The position numbers and the translations under genes were made by a program. A DNA stretch of 13,383 nt, taken from positions 1-13,383 of the forward strand of contig JBDNDE010000124.1 in the NCBI GenBank assembly GCA_046719305.1. Direction: 5' to 3'. The notes beneath the pieces were generated by a model. It did no database searches. It was not told the origin of the DNA and was given only the letters and a program-made list of their open reading frames with translations. Origin of the DNA: RGDT01 sp046719305 (GTDB lineage Bacteria; Planctomycetota; Planctomycetia; Gemmatales; Gemmataceae). Positions 1-7,014 of the stretch are shown here, one piece after another (within the stretch, counting starts at the first letter, position 1; the number at the start of each line of letters is the position of its first letter).

Positions 1-1
1 T

Positions 2-3000
2 CGCAACGACCCCTCCAACCAACCCGGAGAAAGGGGCGGCCGAGCCACGGTATCAGAATCGGACACGCTACCGCCTAGCCCAACGCCTTGCGTCCCGAAG
101 GATAAAACCATCGTTCCCCTGACTAGGCCAAGCGACACTGCCACACAAACCCATTCCACCTCGACGCATTCAAAAACCGTCGCTTATGCTGGCTCACTCG
201 AAGGGGCCGATCGCAGCGTTTTGCCCGGTTACGAAGTACTCGGTGTCCTGGGGCGGGGGGGCATGGGGGTTGTTTACAAAGCTCGTCAGACCGGCCTGAA
301 CCGCATCGTGGCACTGAAAATGATCCTGGCCGGCAGCCAAGCCAATAAGGACGAACTGCAACGCTTCCACACGGAAGCTGAGGCGGTCGCTGCCCTGAAA
401 CATCCTAACATCGTTCAGATTTACGATCTGGGCGTGCGGGAAGGCCAGCCGTTTTTCTCCCTGGAGTTTTGCGAAGGCGGCAGTTTGCAAAGCCGACTCG
501 ATGGTACCCCGCTGCCTCCGACTGTTGCTGCCCAACTGGTGTATCGATTGGCACAAGCGGTCGGCTACGCGCACGAACAAGGGATCATTCATCGAGACTT
601 GAAGCCGGCCAACATTCTGCTGGTCGAGCCGCCGCCGTGTCCCCTGTCTCAATGTACACCCAAGATCACCGACTTTGGACTAGCCAAACGGCTGGGCGAC
701 TCTCAAGGCCAGACAGCCAGCGAGGCGATACTGGGCACACCGATCTACATGGCCCCTGAGCAAGCGATGGGCAAAACCCGTGAGGCGGGGCCGCCCTGTG
801 ATGTCTATTCTCTGGGAGCCATCCTCTACGATCTGCTCACCGGCCGACCGCCGTTTCGCGGGGCCACCGCCCTGGACACCTTGCAATTGGTACAAACGGC
901 CGAGCCGGTGCCCCCCACGCGTTTGCAGCCCAAGGTTCCCCCCGATCTACAAACCATCACGCTCAAATGCCTGGAGAAAGATCCGGCACGCCGTTATGCC
1001 CATGGAGGCGACCTGGCCGACGACCTCTATCGTTTTCTCCAAGGGAAACCGATCCGAGCACGACCGACCTCCTGGCTTGAATACGGCATCAAATTCGCTC
1101 GCCGCAACCCGAGCCTTAGCGCGTTAGTGGCGATGTTGGTGCTGGCTCCGCTTACCCTAGCCAGTGTCAGCCTGTGGTATTCGACCCAGTTGGCGATCCA
1201 ACGAGATAATGCCCTGCTGGAGAAAGCTAAAGCCGTCGAAGCGCGCCTTGAGGCCGAGAAGGCCCGACACGAGGCTGAGTTGGCACACCAAGACGCACTC
1301 CTGCAGCGTGACCGGGCCAAACAGGCGGCCCAGATCGCCCTGGCTGCTCAGCGTGACGCCCAGACTAACTTCCTTCGCGTCCAGCAGGCCGCCAGCCGGT
1401 TGATTCGGCTCTCCGAGGCACGCTTGCGGTATGTTGCCGGTTCAGAGCCGATCCGCAAGGAGATTCTCCGCGACACCCTAGAGATGAGCTTGCTTTTCAC
1501 TCAACGCTCGGCCAAAGACACCACACCTGAGACGATTTTGCGAGCGGCCCACGCTCACCGTCTGGTAGGTGATATCGAGGAACGCTTGAACGAGCCGCTC
1601 GCCGCCCTGTCCAACTATGAACAAGCCATTGCCTATTATCGCCAATCGCTGCAACCCGGTCAGCCCTTCTTCGATCGCCCTGAGGTCCACAACGAACTGG
1701 TCGAAACCCTTCTGCTCCGCTGGCGTGTTCTTCAGGCCGTTGCCCCGGATTGTGCTGAGGGCAGCTTGGACGAAGCCCTCGATTTGCTCGACTCCCAACC
1801 CCCGGCCATCCGCTCCTCCTGGCAATCGCAGGCTACCCGCGCCGCGGTGCTGACTAATCGCGCCATCGCTCAGGAAATCAACGGCCGTAAAGCCGACGCC
1901 CTGAGCGATCTGGAGGCCGCGATTAGCCTATTGGAGCGGCTGGGCAAGGATCCGGCCATTCGCGACGAGCCAGGCCGCCTTCAGGAACTGCGCCTGGAGT
2001 GGGCGCGGAACCAGATTAACCGCGCCGCGCTGTTGCTGAGCCTGGCGAGCCAAGAACGCGATTCCCAACGCCGGGGGCAAATGGCGGTCTACGGCTGCCA
2101 ACAAGCGATCGAAGTGTTACAACAACAGGCCAAGGCTGGTTTCGATCCCGCGGTGATGCGGGAACTTGGTCGGGCAATCACTACCAAGAGCCTCGCGCTG
2201 AGCGTCTTGGGCCGCAAGGACCAAGCGCTGGAGCTTTCGCACGAAGCGGTAGCTCGTTTCCGTGCCGCCCAGAAAGCCGCCCCCGAGAATATCGACGCCC
2301 GCCAACTGCTCGCCCAATCGTTGGCTGACCTCGGAGTGGCCCAGTTTCAGGTTGGTCAGGTGGCCGCGGCCCGAGATGCTTTGCAGGAAGCGGAGCAACA
2401 CTTGAACAAGCTCGCTGAGGAATCGCCCAGCACACGCACATTTACCAAAGAACTGGCCCGGGTCCGCTCAATCCTTGGAGTAGCTCTGCTCCGTCTTGGT
2501 GAAACCGATCGAGCGCTGATACCTCTGCGTGCCTCGACTGCTGCTTTTCGCCAACTTTCAGAAACCGAGGGCTTTCAGATGGCCAGGCAAAATTTGGCCC
2601 GCGCCCTGGATCGAGCCGCTCGTGAAGCGGAAGGTAGCCCCCGGCAAATGCTTGGCTACCTCAACGAATTGCTAAGCTTGCGACGGGAAGCCTACCAAGA
2701 GGCCCACCCGTGGTATCGTCGCTGGTTGGCTGGCGTCGACCTTCTTTTGACCCTCCAAGCAACCGCTCGGGTGCAGGACGACCTTCGCTTGCCTGCCGAT
2801 CTTTCCCTCACCGTTGAGGAAATGTTGCATTTGGCCGCGGCGTCGTGGCCGGGTTTCATCGAACAACTGCCTGCATTGTGTCGGGCGATGAAAGCAGACC
2901 CCAATCACGCCAAGCGATACGCTACGCAAGCCCTGCACATCCTGCGTGCTCAGACCCGTAGCGAGGCTTTGGAACGCTTTCTTTTGCAGAACGACCTCGC

Positions 3001-3064
3001 GCCGCTTCGAGCCTTACCCGATTATTCCAAAACGCTCGAGGCTTTACCGAGGCCCCTGCCATGA
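2..3064 (+). CDS. Membrane-anchored Ser/Thr protein kinase with TPR-like C-terminal region (5' partial)
   Basis: Cytoplasmic Hanks-type kinase predicted to phosphorylate Ser/Thr on partner proteins. Numbering from the TTG at 221: glycine loop GRGGMG (11-16), ATP-binding Lys33 (VALK), catalytic HRD 124-126 followed by LKPAN, DFG 151-153, and APE 178-180. One membrane segment (about 299-320) is followed by an Ala/Glu/Arg-rich coiled coil (about 327-380), then some 550 residues of helical, TPR-like repeats, presumably outside the membrane. The reading frame is open to the window edge: 73 further codons, rich in Pro/Ser/Thr, contain no stop and no ATG, GTG or TTG. TTG 221 has no ribosome binding site and encodes the Leu of the usual internal LPGYE motif, so the real start is upstream of the window. 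The stop overlaps the DotU start as ATGA, implying translational coupling. The kinase assignment is near certain; the substrate is unknown, with the FHA protein at 9811-10230 a candidate partner. Confidence 0.95.
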   Translation, partial: RNDPSNQPGERGGRATVSESDTLPPSPTPCVPKDKTIVPLTRPSDTATQTHSTSTHSKTVAYAGSLEGADRSVLPGYEVLGVLGRGGMGVVYKARQTGLNRIVALKMILAGSQANKDELQRFHTEAEAVAALKHPNIVQIYDLGVREGQPFFSLEFCEGGSLQSRLDGTPLPPTVAAQLVYRLAQAVGYAHEQGIIHRDLKPANILLVEPPPCPLSQCTPKITDFGLAKRLGDSQGQTASEAILGTPIYMAPEQAMGKTREAGPPCDVYSLGAILYDLLTGRPPFRGATALDTLQLVQTAEPVPPTRLQPKVPPDLQTITLKCLEKDPARRYAHGGDLADDLYRFLQGKPIRARPTSWLEYGIKFARRNPSLSALVAMLVLAPLTLASVSLWYSTQLAIQRDNALLEKAKAVEARLEAEKARHEAELAHQDALLQRDRAKQAAQIALAAQRDAQTNFLRVQQAASRLIRLSEARLRYVAGSEPIRKEILRDTLEMSLLFTQRSAKDTTPETILRAAHAHRLVGDIEERLNEPLAALSNYEQAIAYYRQSLQPGQPFFDRPEVHNELVETLLLRWRVLQAVAPDCAEGSLDEALDLLDSQPPAIRSSWQSQATRAAVLTNRAIAQEINGRKADALSDLEAAISLLERLGKDPAIRDEPGRLQELRLEWARNQINRAALLLSLASQERDSQRRGQMAVYGCQQAIEVLQQQAKAGFDPAVMRELGRAITTKSLALSVLGRKDQALELSHEAVARFRAAQKAAPENIDARQLLAQSLADLGVAQFQVGQVAAARDALQEAEQHLNKLAEESPSTRTFTKELARVRSILGVALLRLGETDRALIPLRASTAAFRQLSETEGFQMARQNLARALDRAAREAEGSPRQMLGYLNELLSLRREAYQEAHPWYRRWLAGVDLLLTLQATARVQDDLRLPADLSLTVEEMLHLAAASWPGFIEQLPALCRAMKADPNHAKRYATQALHILRAQTRSEALERFLLQNDLAPLRALPDYSKTLEALPRPLP

Positions 3065-3684
3065 CACCAGCCCTAGCCCAGGTCGTCCATCCCATACTGT
3101 TGTATGGATTGGAACTGTTTCGCCGCTTGCAACGCGGTGAGAATCCCTCGATTGAAGAGGAACAAGCGCGACTTGTAGGCATGCTCGCTGAACAGCCCGT
3201 CCCCGAGTTTAATGCCGATCGCCAGGGGGGGTTTTTGGGTGTGCGTTACGCCCTGGTCTGTTGGTTGGACGAGCTGTTCATCCTCGAATCACCCTGGGCC
3301 TCGCTCTGGAACGAAAACAAACTCGAAGCTCGTTTGTTCGGCACTAATGAACGTGCTTTTCGCTTCTGGGAACAGGCCCAACTCGCTGCTAGCCGACCTA
3401 CTCCCGACGCTCTGGAGGTCTTCTTCCTGGCGGTTCTACTCGGCTTCAGCGGTGATCGTGCGGAGGAACCGGCCCTTCTCAACGGCTGGATCGCTTCCAC
3501 TCGGTTGCAGTTACAGCAAAAGCGCGAAACGGTCTGGGCCGCCCCGCCTGGTCTGGAGCCGCAAACCTTTGTCCCGCTACTTCGTGGTCGAGCCTCCTTG
3601 CGGACCGCGTTAATGGTCTCGTTGCTGGTGATCCTAGCGCTGATTCCTGCGGCCGTCTTGCTGATGCTGCGTCAAGGAGGATAA
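3061..3684 (+). CDS. DotU/TssL-family type IV/VI secretion-like inner membrane protein
   Basis: 207 residues, matching the DotU/TssL family, the cytoplasmic-facing membrane component that pairs with IcmF/TssM in type VI (and Dot/Icm type IV) secretion. The family core is visible: YALVCWLDE, then ESPWASLWNENKLEARLFG, then LEVFFLAVLLGFSGD, in the order and spacing seen in TssL proteins. A single C-terminal membrane helix (about 183-203, LMVSLLVILALIPAAVLLML) fits the usual tail anchor. No peptidoglycan-binding extension is present. The ATG lies inside the kinase stop (ATGA). The next gene follows 4 bp after its stop, and the GGAGG at 3676-3680 near its own 3' end serves that gene. Its immediate pairing with an IcmF-like protein supports the assignment. 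No sheath, tube, spike or ClpV genes are in the window, so a role in classical secretion cannot be claimed. Confidence 0.88.
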   Translation: MTPALAQVVHPILLYGLELFRRLQRGENPSIEEEQARLVGMLAEQPVPEFNADRQGGFLGVRYALVCWLDELFILESPWASLWNENKLEARLFGTNERAFRFWEQAQLAASRPTPDALEVFFLAVLLGFSGDRAEEPALLNGWIASTRLQLQQKRETVWAAPPGLEPQTFVPLLRGRASLRTALMVSLLVILALIPAAVLLMLRQGG

Positions 3685-3688
3685 GCAG

Positions 3689-5149
3689 ATGCCGGCACTG
3701 TGGGCCTGGATCACTTCGCCCCGTGGTCGAACGATTCTTTACTGGACGGCTCATGTCCTTTTCGTTGTTCTGGGGGTTGCGCTGCTGGCCTATCTGAATC
3801 ATCAAGCGGCGTTTGATCGTCTGGTCGTTTCACCCATCATTGGCTTGAACCGCTGGTGGTTGCCGCTATTGTTCTTGGCTCTGTATGCCCTTGGGTGGCT
3901 AGGCTGGTGGCTGCTGCAAGTGGTTGGCCCTGATCGTGCCCCGACCGACTTCTCGGATCTGTCGCAAAGTTGGGCCACGCTACGGATCGACTTAAATGCG
4001 GCCGGCCTTTTCCTCAGTGAGCTACCTGTTTATTTGGTTCTCGGTAAGCCGAAAGCCGGCATCGAGGCGTTCTTCCAGGCCAGCCGCCTACCGTTTGTGG
4101 TGAGGCGAGTGGAGGGACCGCTAGCAGTCTTTGCCAACCGAGAAGGGATCTTCGTCTGCTGCCCAGGAGCGTCGCTATTAGCCGAGTTGACCGAGCGATT
4201 GCACCAGCAACCCTCCGAGCCCCCCCCCGCCACCCAGTTAGCCGGTATGCCCACGGAGCCGACCGCTTCGAGGGATGCCCAGACCGACACTGCCACGACC
4301 GCACTCTTGATCGAACCAGTCGCGGGAGTTTCTTTGCGTCGACGCGCCGCCCAACTCTCGCTGCTCAAGACCGACCAAGCCCCCTTGCTCAGCCAGCGCG
4401 TGCGACAGGTCTGCCGAATGTTAGCGGCCGATCGTCAGCCCCTGTGTCCGGTCAATGGTATCATCGCATTAGTACCTTTTGATGCTACAGAGGGCGATGC
4501 CGAGGCGATCGAGACGGCCGCTGTCCTTCGTCACGAGTTGGCCCTGGCCCGGGCCGCCTTACAACTTGACGCGCCACGCTATGTGGTGTTGGCCGACGCT
4601 CACCGCGAGGAAGGCTTCCGCTATCTAACGGCACTGTATCCGGAGCAGAGTGGCCCCAGCCGCCTCTTTGGGCAAAACTTTCCTCTGACGCCGGATCTGC
4701 CCGCGACCGAAGTGGCATCGATGATCCAGAGCGGCCTAGGCTGGGTCAATCAGGTGATGCTGCCGCTTGCCCTGGTCCCGCTCATGCGGCGCGAAGGAGA
4801 GGGAGACATCGTCGATCGTACTCAGGCTATCCATCAAAATATCGTGCTGTATCAGTATCTCATCGGTATGCGTGATCGGCTGCATCAACTCGCTCGTGTA
4901 GTTTCGCTGGGACTGCCTGATTATCCACCCTATTTGGCCGGCTGCTACCTGGTAGGCACCGGGTCAGATAGTCGCGATCAGGGATTTGTAACCGGGGTAT
5001 TACGACGGGCCATCGAGTTGCAAAACGCGGTCCGCTGGACGCCCGAAGCCCTAGCGGAAGATCGGGCTTTGCATCGGACCGCTTGGATGGTTTATGGCGT
5101 GCTGGCCGTGTTTCTGTTTATAGTGCTGCTGGCATTGTGGAACGCGTGA
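3689..5149 (+). CDS. Short IcmF/TssM-like membrane protein with degenerate P-loop, lacking the periplasmic domain
   Basis: 486 residues. Two N-terminal membrane helices (about 15-36 and 56-77), a cytoplasmic domain, and a third helix at about 465-484 that ends two residues before the stop. Family-like stretches: LPVYLVLGKPKAG at the Walker A position (112-124), CPVNGIIALVPFDA (253-266), an Ala/Leu-rich helix, APRYVVLADAHREEGF (295-310), and YPPYLAGCYLVGTGS (412-426), which resembles the LRGFYFTSGT region of TssM. The Walker A Lys/Thr is missing (AGIE where GK[ST] is expected), so nucleotide binding is doubtful. Full TssM proteins usually exceed 1,000 residues, with a large periplasmic part after TM3 that is absent here. 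A Pro/Thr-rich linker (about 174-205) contains a C9 run. The GGAGG at 3676-3680 is 8 nt before the ATG. It is last in the kinase-DotU unit and convergent with the nuclease gene. An IcmF-related fold is likely; an NTPase function is not supported. Confidence 0.78.
   Translation: MPALWAWITSPRGRTILYWTAHVLFVVLGVALLAYLNHQAAFDRLVVSPIIGLNRWWLPLLFLALYALGWLGWWLLQVVGPDRAPTDFSDLSQSWATLRIDLNAAGLFLSELPVYLVLGKPKAGIEAFFQASRLPFVVRRVEGPLAVFANREGIFVCCPGASLLAELTERLHQQPSEPPPATQLAGMPTEPTASRDAQTDTATTALLIEPVAGVSLRRRAAQLSLLKTDQAPLLSQRVRQVCRMLAADRQPLCPVNGIIALVPFDATEGDAEAIETAAVLRHELALARAALQLDAPRYVVLADAHREEGFRYLTALYPEQSGPSRLFGQNFPLTPDLPATEVASMIQSGLGWVNQVMLPLALVPLMRREGEGDIVDRTQAIHQNIVLYQYLIGMRDRLHQLARVVSLGLPDYPPYLAGCYLVGTGSDSRDQGFVTGVLRRAIELQNAVRWTPEALAEDRALHRTAWMVYGVLAVFLFIVLLALWNA
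4220..4228 (+). repeat. C9 homopolymer in the IcmF-like linker
   Basis: Nine consecutive C residues encode part of the Pro-rich SEPPPA linker of the IcmF-like protein. A slip of one base would truncate the protein before its second half. Length and position fit a slippage-prone tract, but nothing shows that it varies. Confidence 0.6.
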
Positions 5150-5196
5150 GTGTTCTGCTCGCCTCACTGGTTCTTAGCGTTGTGGAACGCCTGAGT
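5132..5196. repeat. Imperfect 20-bp direct repeat across the convergent gene ends
   Basis: The last codons of the IcmF-like gene (5132-5151, encoding ALWNA-stop) recur at 5177-5196 with 18 of 20 bases identical, at an offset of 45 bp. The second copy again reads ALWNA-stop on the + strand. On the - strand it supplies the last residues of the nuclease gene (NSGVPQR-stop). It looks like an old tandem duplication at the junction. The 24-bp gap between the two stop codons has no strong terminator hairpin. Confidence 0.7.
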
Positions 5197-7003
5197 TGCC
5201 TTCCTCGAAGTGGACCCCCACCTGTCTCAGGATAGTCCGTAGTAGATCGCGTAGCGGGTCATAGCCGCCCGGAGCAACAGGGAGAGTGACTAAGGCCCCG
5301 TTGACCGTCCCTTGTCCATTAAAGTGCGGCGACCAAAAGGCGGTATTGTCCACCTCACAGCATTGCGACAACCGCGTCCCCTCGTTGCCCGTCGGCGTCA
5401 GCGCCCACACCTGCCGTGAGAGGATCCGCCCCGTCCGCGCGTCGCCGATGCGGCCGTATTTGCTGGCCACTTCAAGCATTTTCTCCCAAGGGGTGCGGCT
5501 AGTGTATTTGGCATCGAAGATCAAGATGAGTTCTGGCAGGGAGTCGGTCGCCCCTGGGGCAAATATCTCGATGGCTAGATCGGGAGTGCGGCGTGCTTTG
5601 CTGTCCAGCACACAGGGAAGCCGTTCGCTGTCCTGGGCGGTGTAGACCGGCTCATAGCGGTAGCGCAGTCGGTGGCCCAGTGCATCGCCAAACTCAACGC
5701 TCTGATTGGGCTTGAACTCCAGAGAAAACGTGCGACCATCAGCCGCAAGGAGGCTCTCCGTCTGCAAGGGGATCAGGCCGCTGGCCAGGATGCGTAGAAC
5801 CCGGACGGCGCACCACCATTGATAAAGCACCGGCAGGGAACGGACCTGGGTCAGCAGGGGTTGAAGATCCAAGGTCGCTTGCGAGGAATGATAATGCTGG
5901 GCCATCGTCCGCCAAGCTCGACGATACAACACCTGATTACGAAACAAAGGGGTTAAGGGGGGCGGATGACGCAACGGCGAACCGGAGACCAGAAACGGCA
6001 GGCGAAACCATTGCTCGATACTGGCTCGCAACGGTTTGAGTTGTTCTTTGCACCGGTGCAGTTCTTCGATGCGTGGTTTGTCTTCGGTTTCCCACCAACT
6101 TGGGGCGTTAGGGTCGCGTCGTAGATTTCGCCAAGCTCGGCGTTCTTCACGCATAGCGATCTCGGTGTCAATCCGTTGGCGAAGATCGGCCAACTGAGCG
6201 AACAGAAAGGCGGCAAAATCGGCGATGGTGCGATGCTCGGGGATGTGATAATCCGGACGCGTGTATTCACGCAGTTGTTCGCGAATGACAAGAACCGATC
6301 CTTGTCGCGACAACATGCTCGGATCTTCACAAACAGCGGCGAGGGTAGCTTCGTTGACCCCCTGACCAGGGTACGCTTGCTCATGCGTAGTGTGCGTGTG
6401 CAGACGAGAGGCCGGTTGTCGGGCGATCTGATGCAGCACATCGCTCAATTCGCGTACCGTGGTGTGCAGCCGAGCCAGCACGGCCACTGGTGCCGCGGAT
6501 TGCATCGGGATTTGTGACATGCCCACACGCATTTTGCCGTGGATGTCCATGAGGGCACCGGCAGCCTCCCGTTGCAAATCGCTGAAGAGTTGCTCGAACT
6601 GCTCGGGGGTAAATTTGCTAGCTTTGATGGTCACTGGGATGGTCAGGATGCGGTGCCATTTTTCCTGACCGGGCGGACGTACCCGTAGCTGCATTTCGGT
6701 CGGCCCAATAGCATCGCTAAAGAGCCGGCCTCGGCAAACGAGGGTGGGGTTACTGCCTCCCTCGATGGCACTCAGGAGCAAGACCCGATCGGTCAGCAGC
6801 GTCGAGGCGACCAGCACCCTCTCCACATACAGGCGAACATCGGTACCGACTGGGGTGCGCAATTGAATGTCCAATCGGTCGTTCTCGTGGGTGTTCACCT
6901 CCGGATGCGTCTGCGGCCGATCCACCGATTCAATGGTGGCACGCAGGAAAGGATCCCAGCCGATTCCCGATTCCCCCTGTCGCCGGATGCGTAGGCGATA
7001 CAT
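5174..7003 (-). CDS. DUF2357/DUF524-type PD-(D/E)XK nuclease, McrC-like partner of the AAA+ ATPase
   Basis: 609 residues. The C-terminal part shows a PD-(D/E)XK nuclease core: TPDLAIEI (473-480; Asp475) followed by ELILIFDAKY (491-500; Asp497, Lys499), with an upstream LYQWWCAVRVLRIL helix (393-406) typical of the DUF524 nuclease family. The preceding part has a beta-rich N-terminus (about 1-130) and a helical middle (about 135-390), as expected for a DUF2357 region. Such proteins are encoded next to McrB-like GTPases/ATPases and take the McrC place in type IV restriction-like systems, where the motor drives translocation and this subunit cuts. It lies 11 bp after the AAA+ gene. A clear GGAGG (complement of 7009-7013) sits 5 nt before ATG 7003, which fixes the start. 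The catalytic residues appear intact, so it is probably active. The substrate, DNA or RNA, cannot be told from sequence. Confidence 0.87.
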   Translation of the reverse strand: MYRLRIRRQGESGIGWDPFLRATIESVDRPQTHPEVNTHENDRLDIQLRTPVGTDVRLYVERVLVASTLLTDRVLLLSAIEGGSNPTLVCRGRLFSDAIGPTEMQLRVRPPGQEKWHRILTIPVTIKASKFTPEQFEQLFSDLQREAAGALMDIHGKMRVGMSQIPMQSAAPVAVLARLHTTVRELSDVLHQIARQPASRLHTHTTHEQAYPGQGVNEATLAAVCEDPSMLSRQGSVLVIREQLREYTRPDYHIPEHRTIADFAAFLFAQLADLRQRIDTEIAMREERRAWRNLRRDPNAPSWWETEDKPRIEELHRCKEQLKPLRASIEQWFRLPFLVSGSPLRHPPPLTPLFRNQVLYRRAWRTMAQHYHSSQATLDLQPLLTQVRSLPVLYQWWCAVRVLRILASGLIPLQTESLLAADGRTFSLEFKPNQSVEFGDALGHRLRYRYEPVYTAQDSERLPCVLDSKARRTPDLAIEIFAPGATDSLPELILIFDAKYTSRTPWEKMLEVASKYGRIGDARTGRILSRQVWALTPTGNEGTRLSQCCEVDNTAFWSPHFNGQGTVNGALVTLPVAPGGYDPLRDLLRTILRQVGVHFEEGNSGVPQR

Positions 7004-7014
7004 GTCGGCCTCCG

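Noticed and set aside
250..261. G-rich run in the kinase glycine loop as a phase-variable tract
   Set aside because: It encodes the conserved GRGGMG motif, so the G content is explained by protein sequence. The longest run is seven.
2..5149. A classical type VI secretion gene cluster
   Set aside because: Only TssL-like and partial TssM-like proteins plus a kinase are seen. No sheath, tube, baseplate, VgrG or ClpV genes are in the window, and the TssM-like protein lacks its periplasmic part.
5150..5200. Bidirectional terminator between the convergent operons
   Set aside because: Only a 5-bp stem (GCGTT-GTGG-AACGC at 5177-5190) without a T run is present, and it lies inside the nuclease coding end. 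Too weak to call.
5953..6441. Minus-strand 162-codon frame inside the nuclease gene
   Set aside because: It is a different frame of the same strand within a continuous DUF2357 protein. It is Cys/Arg-rich with no family resemblance.
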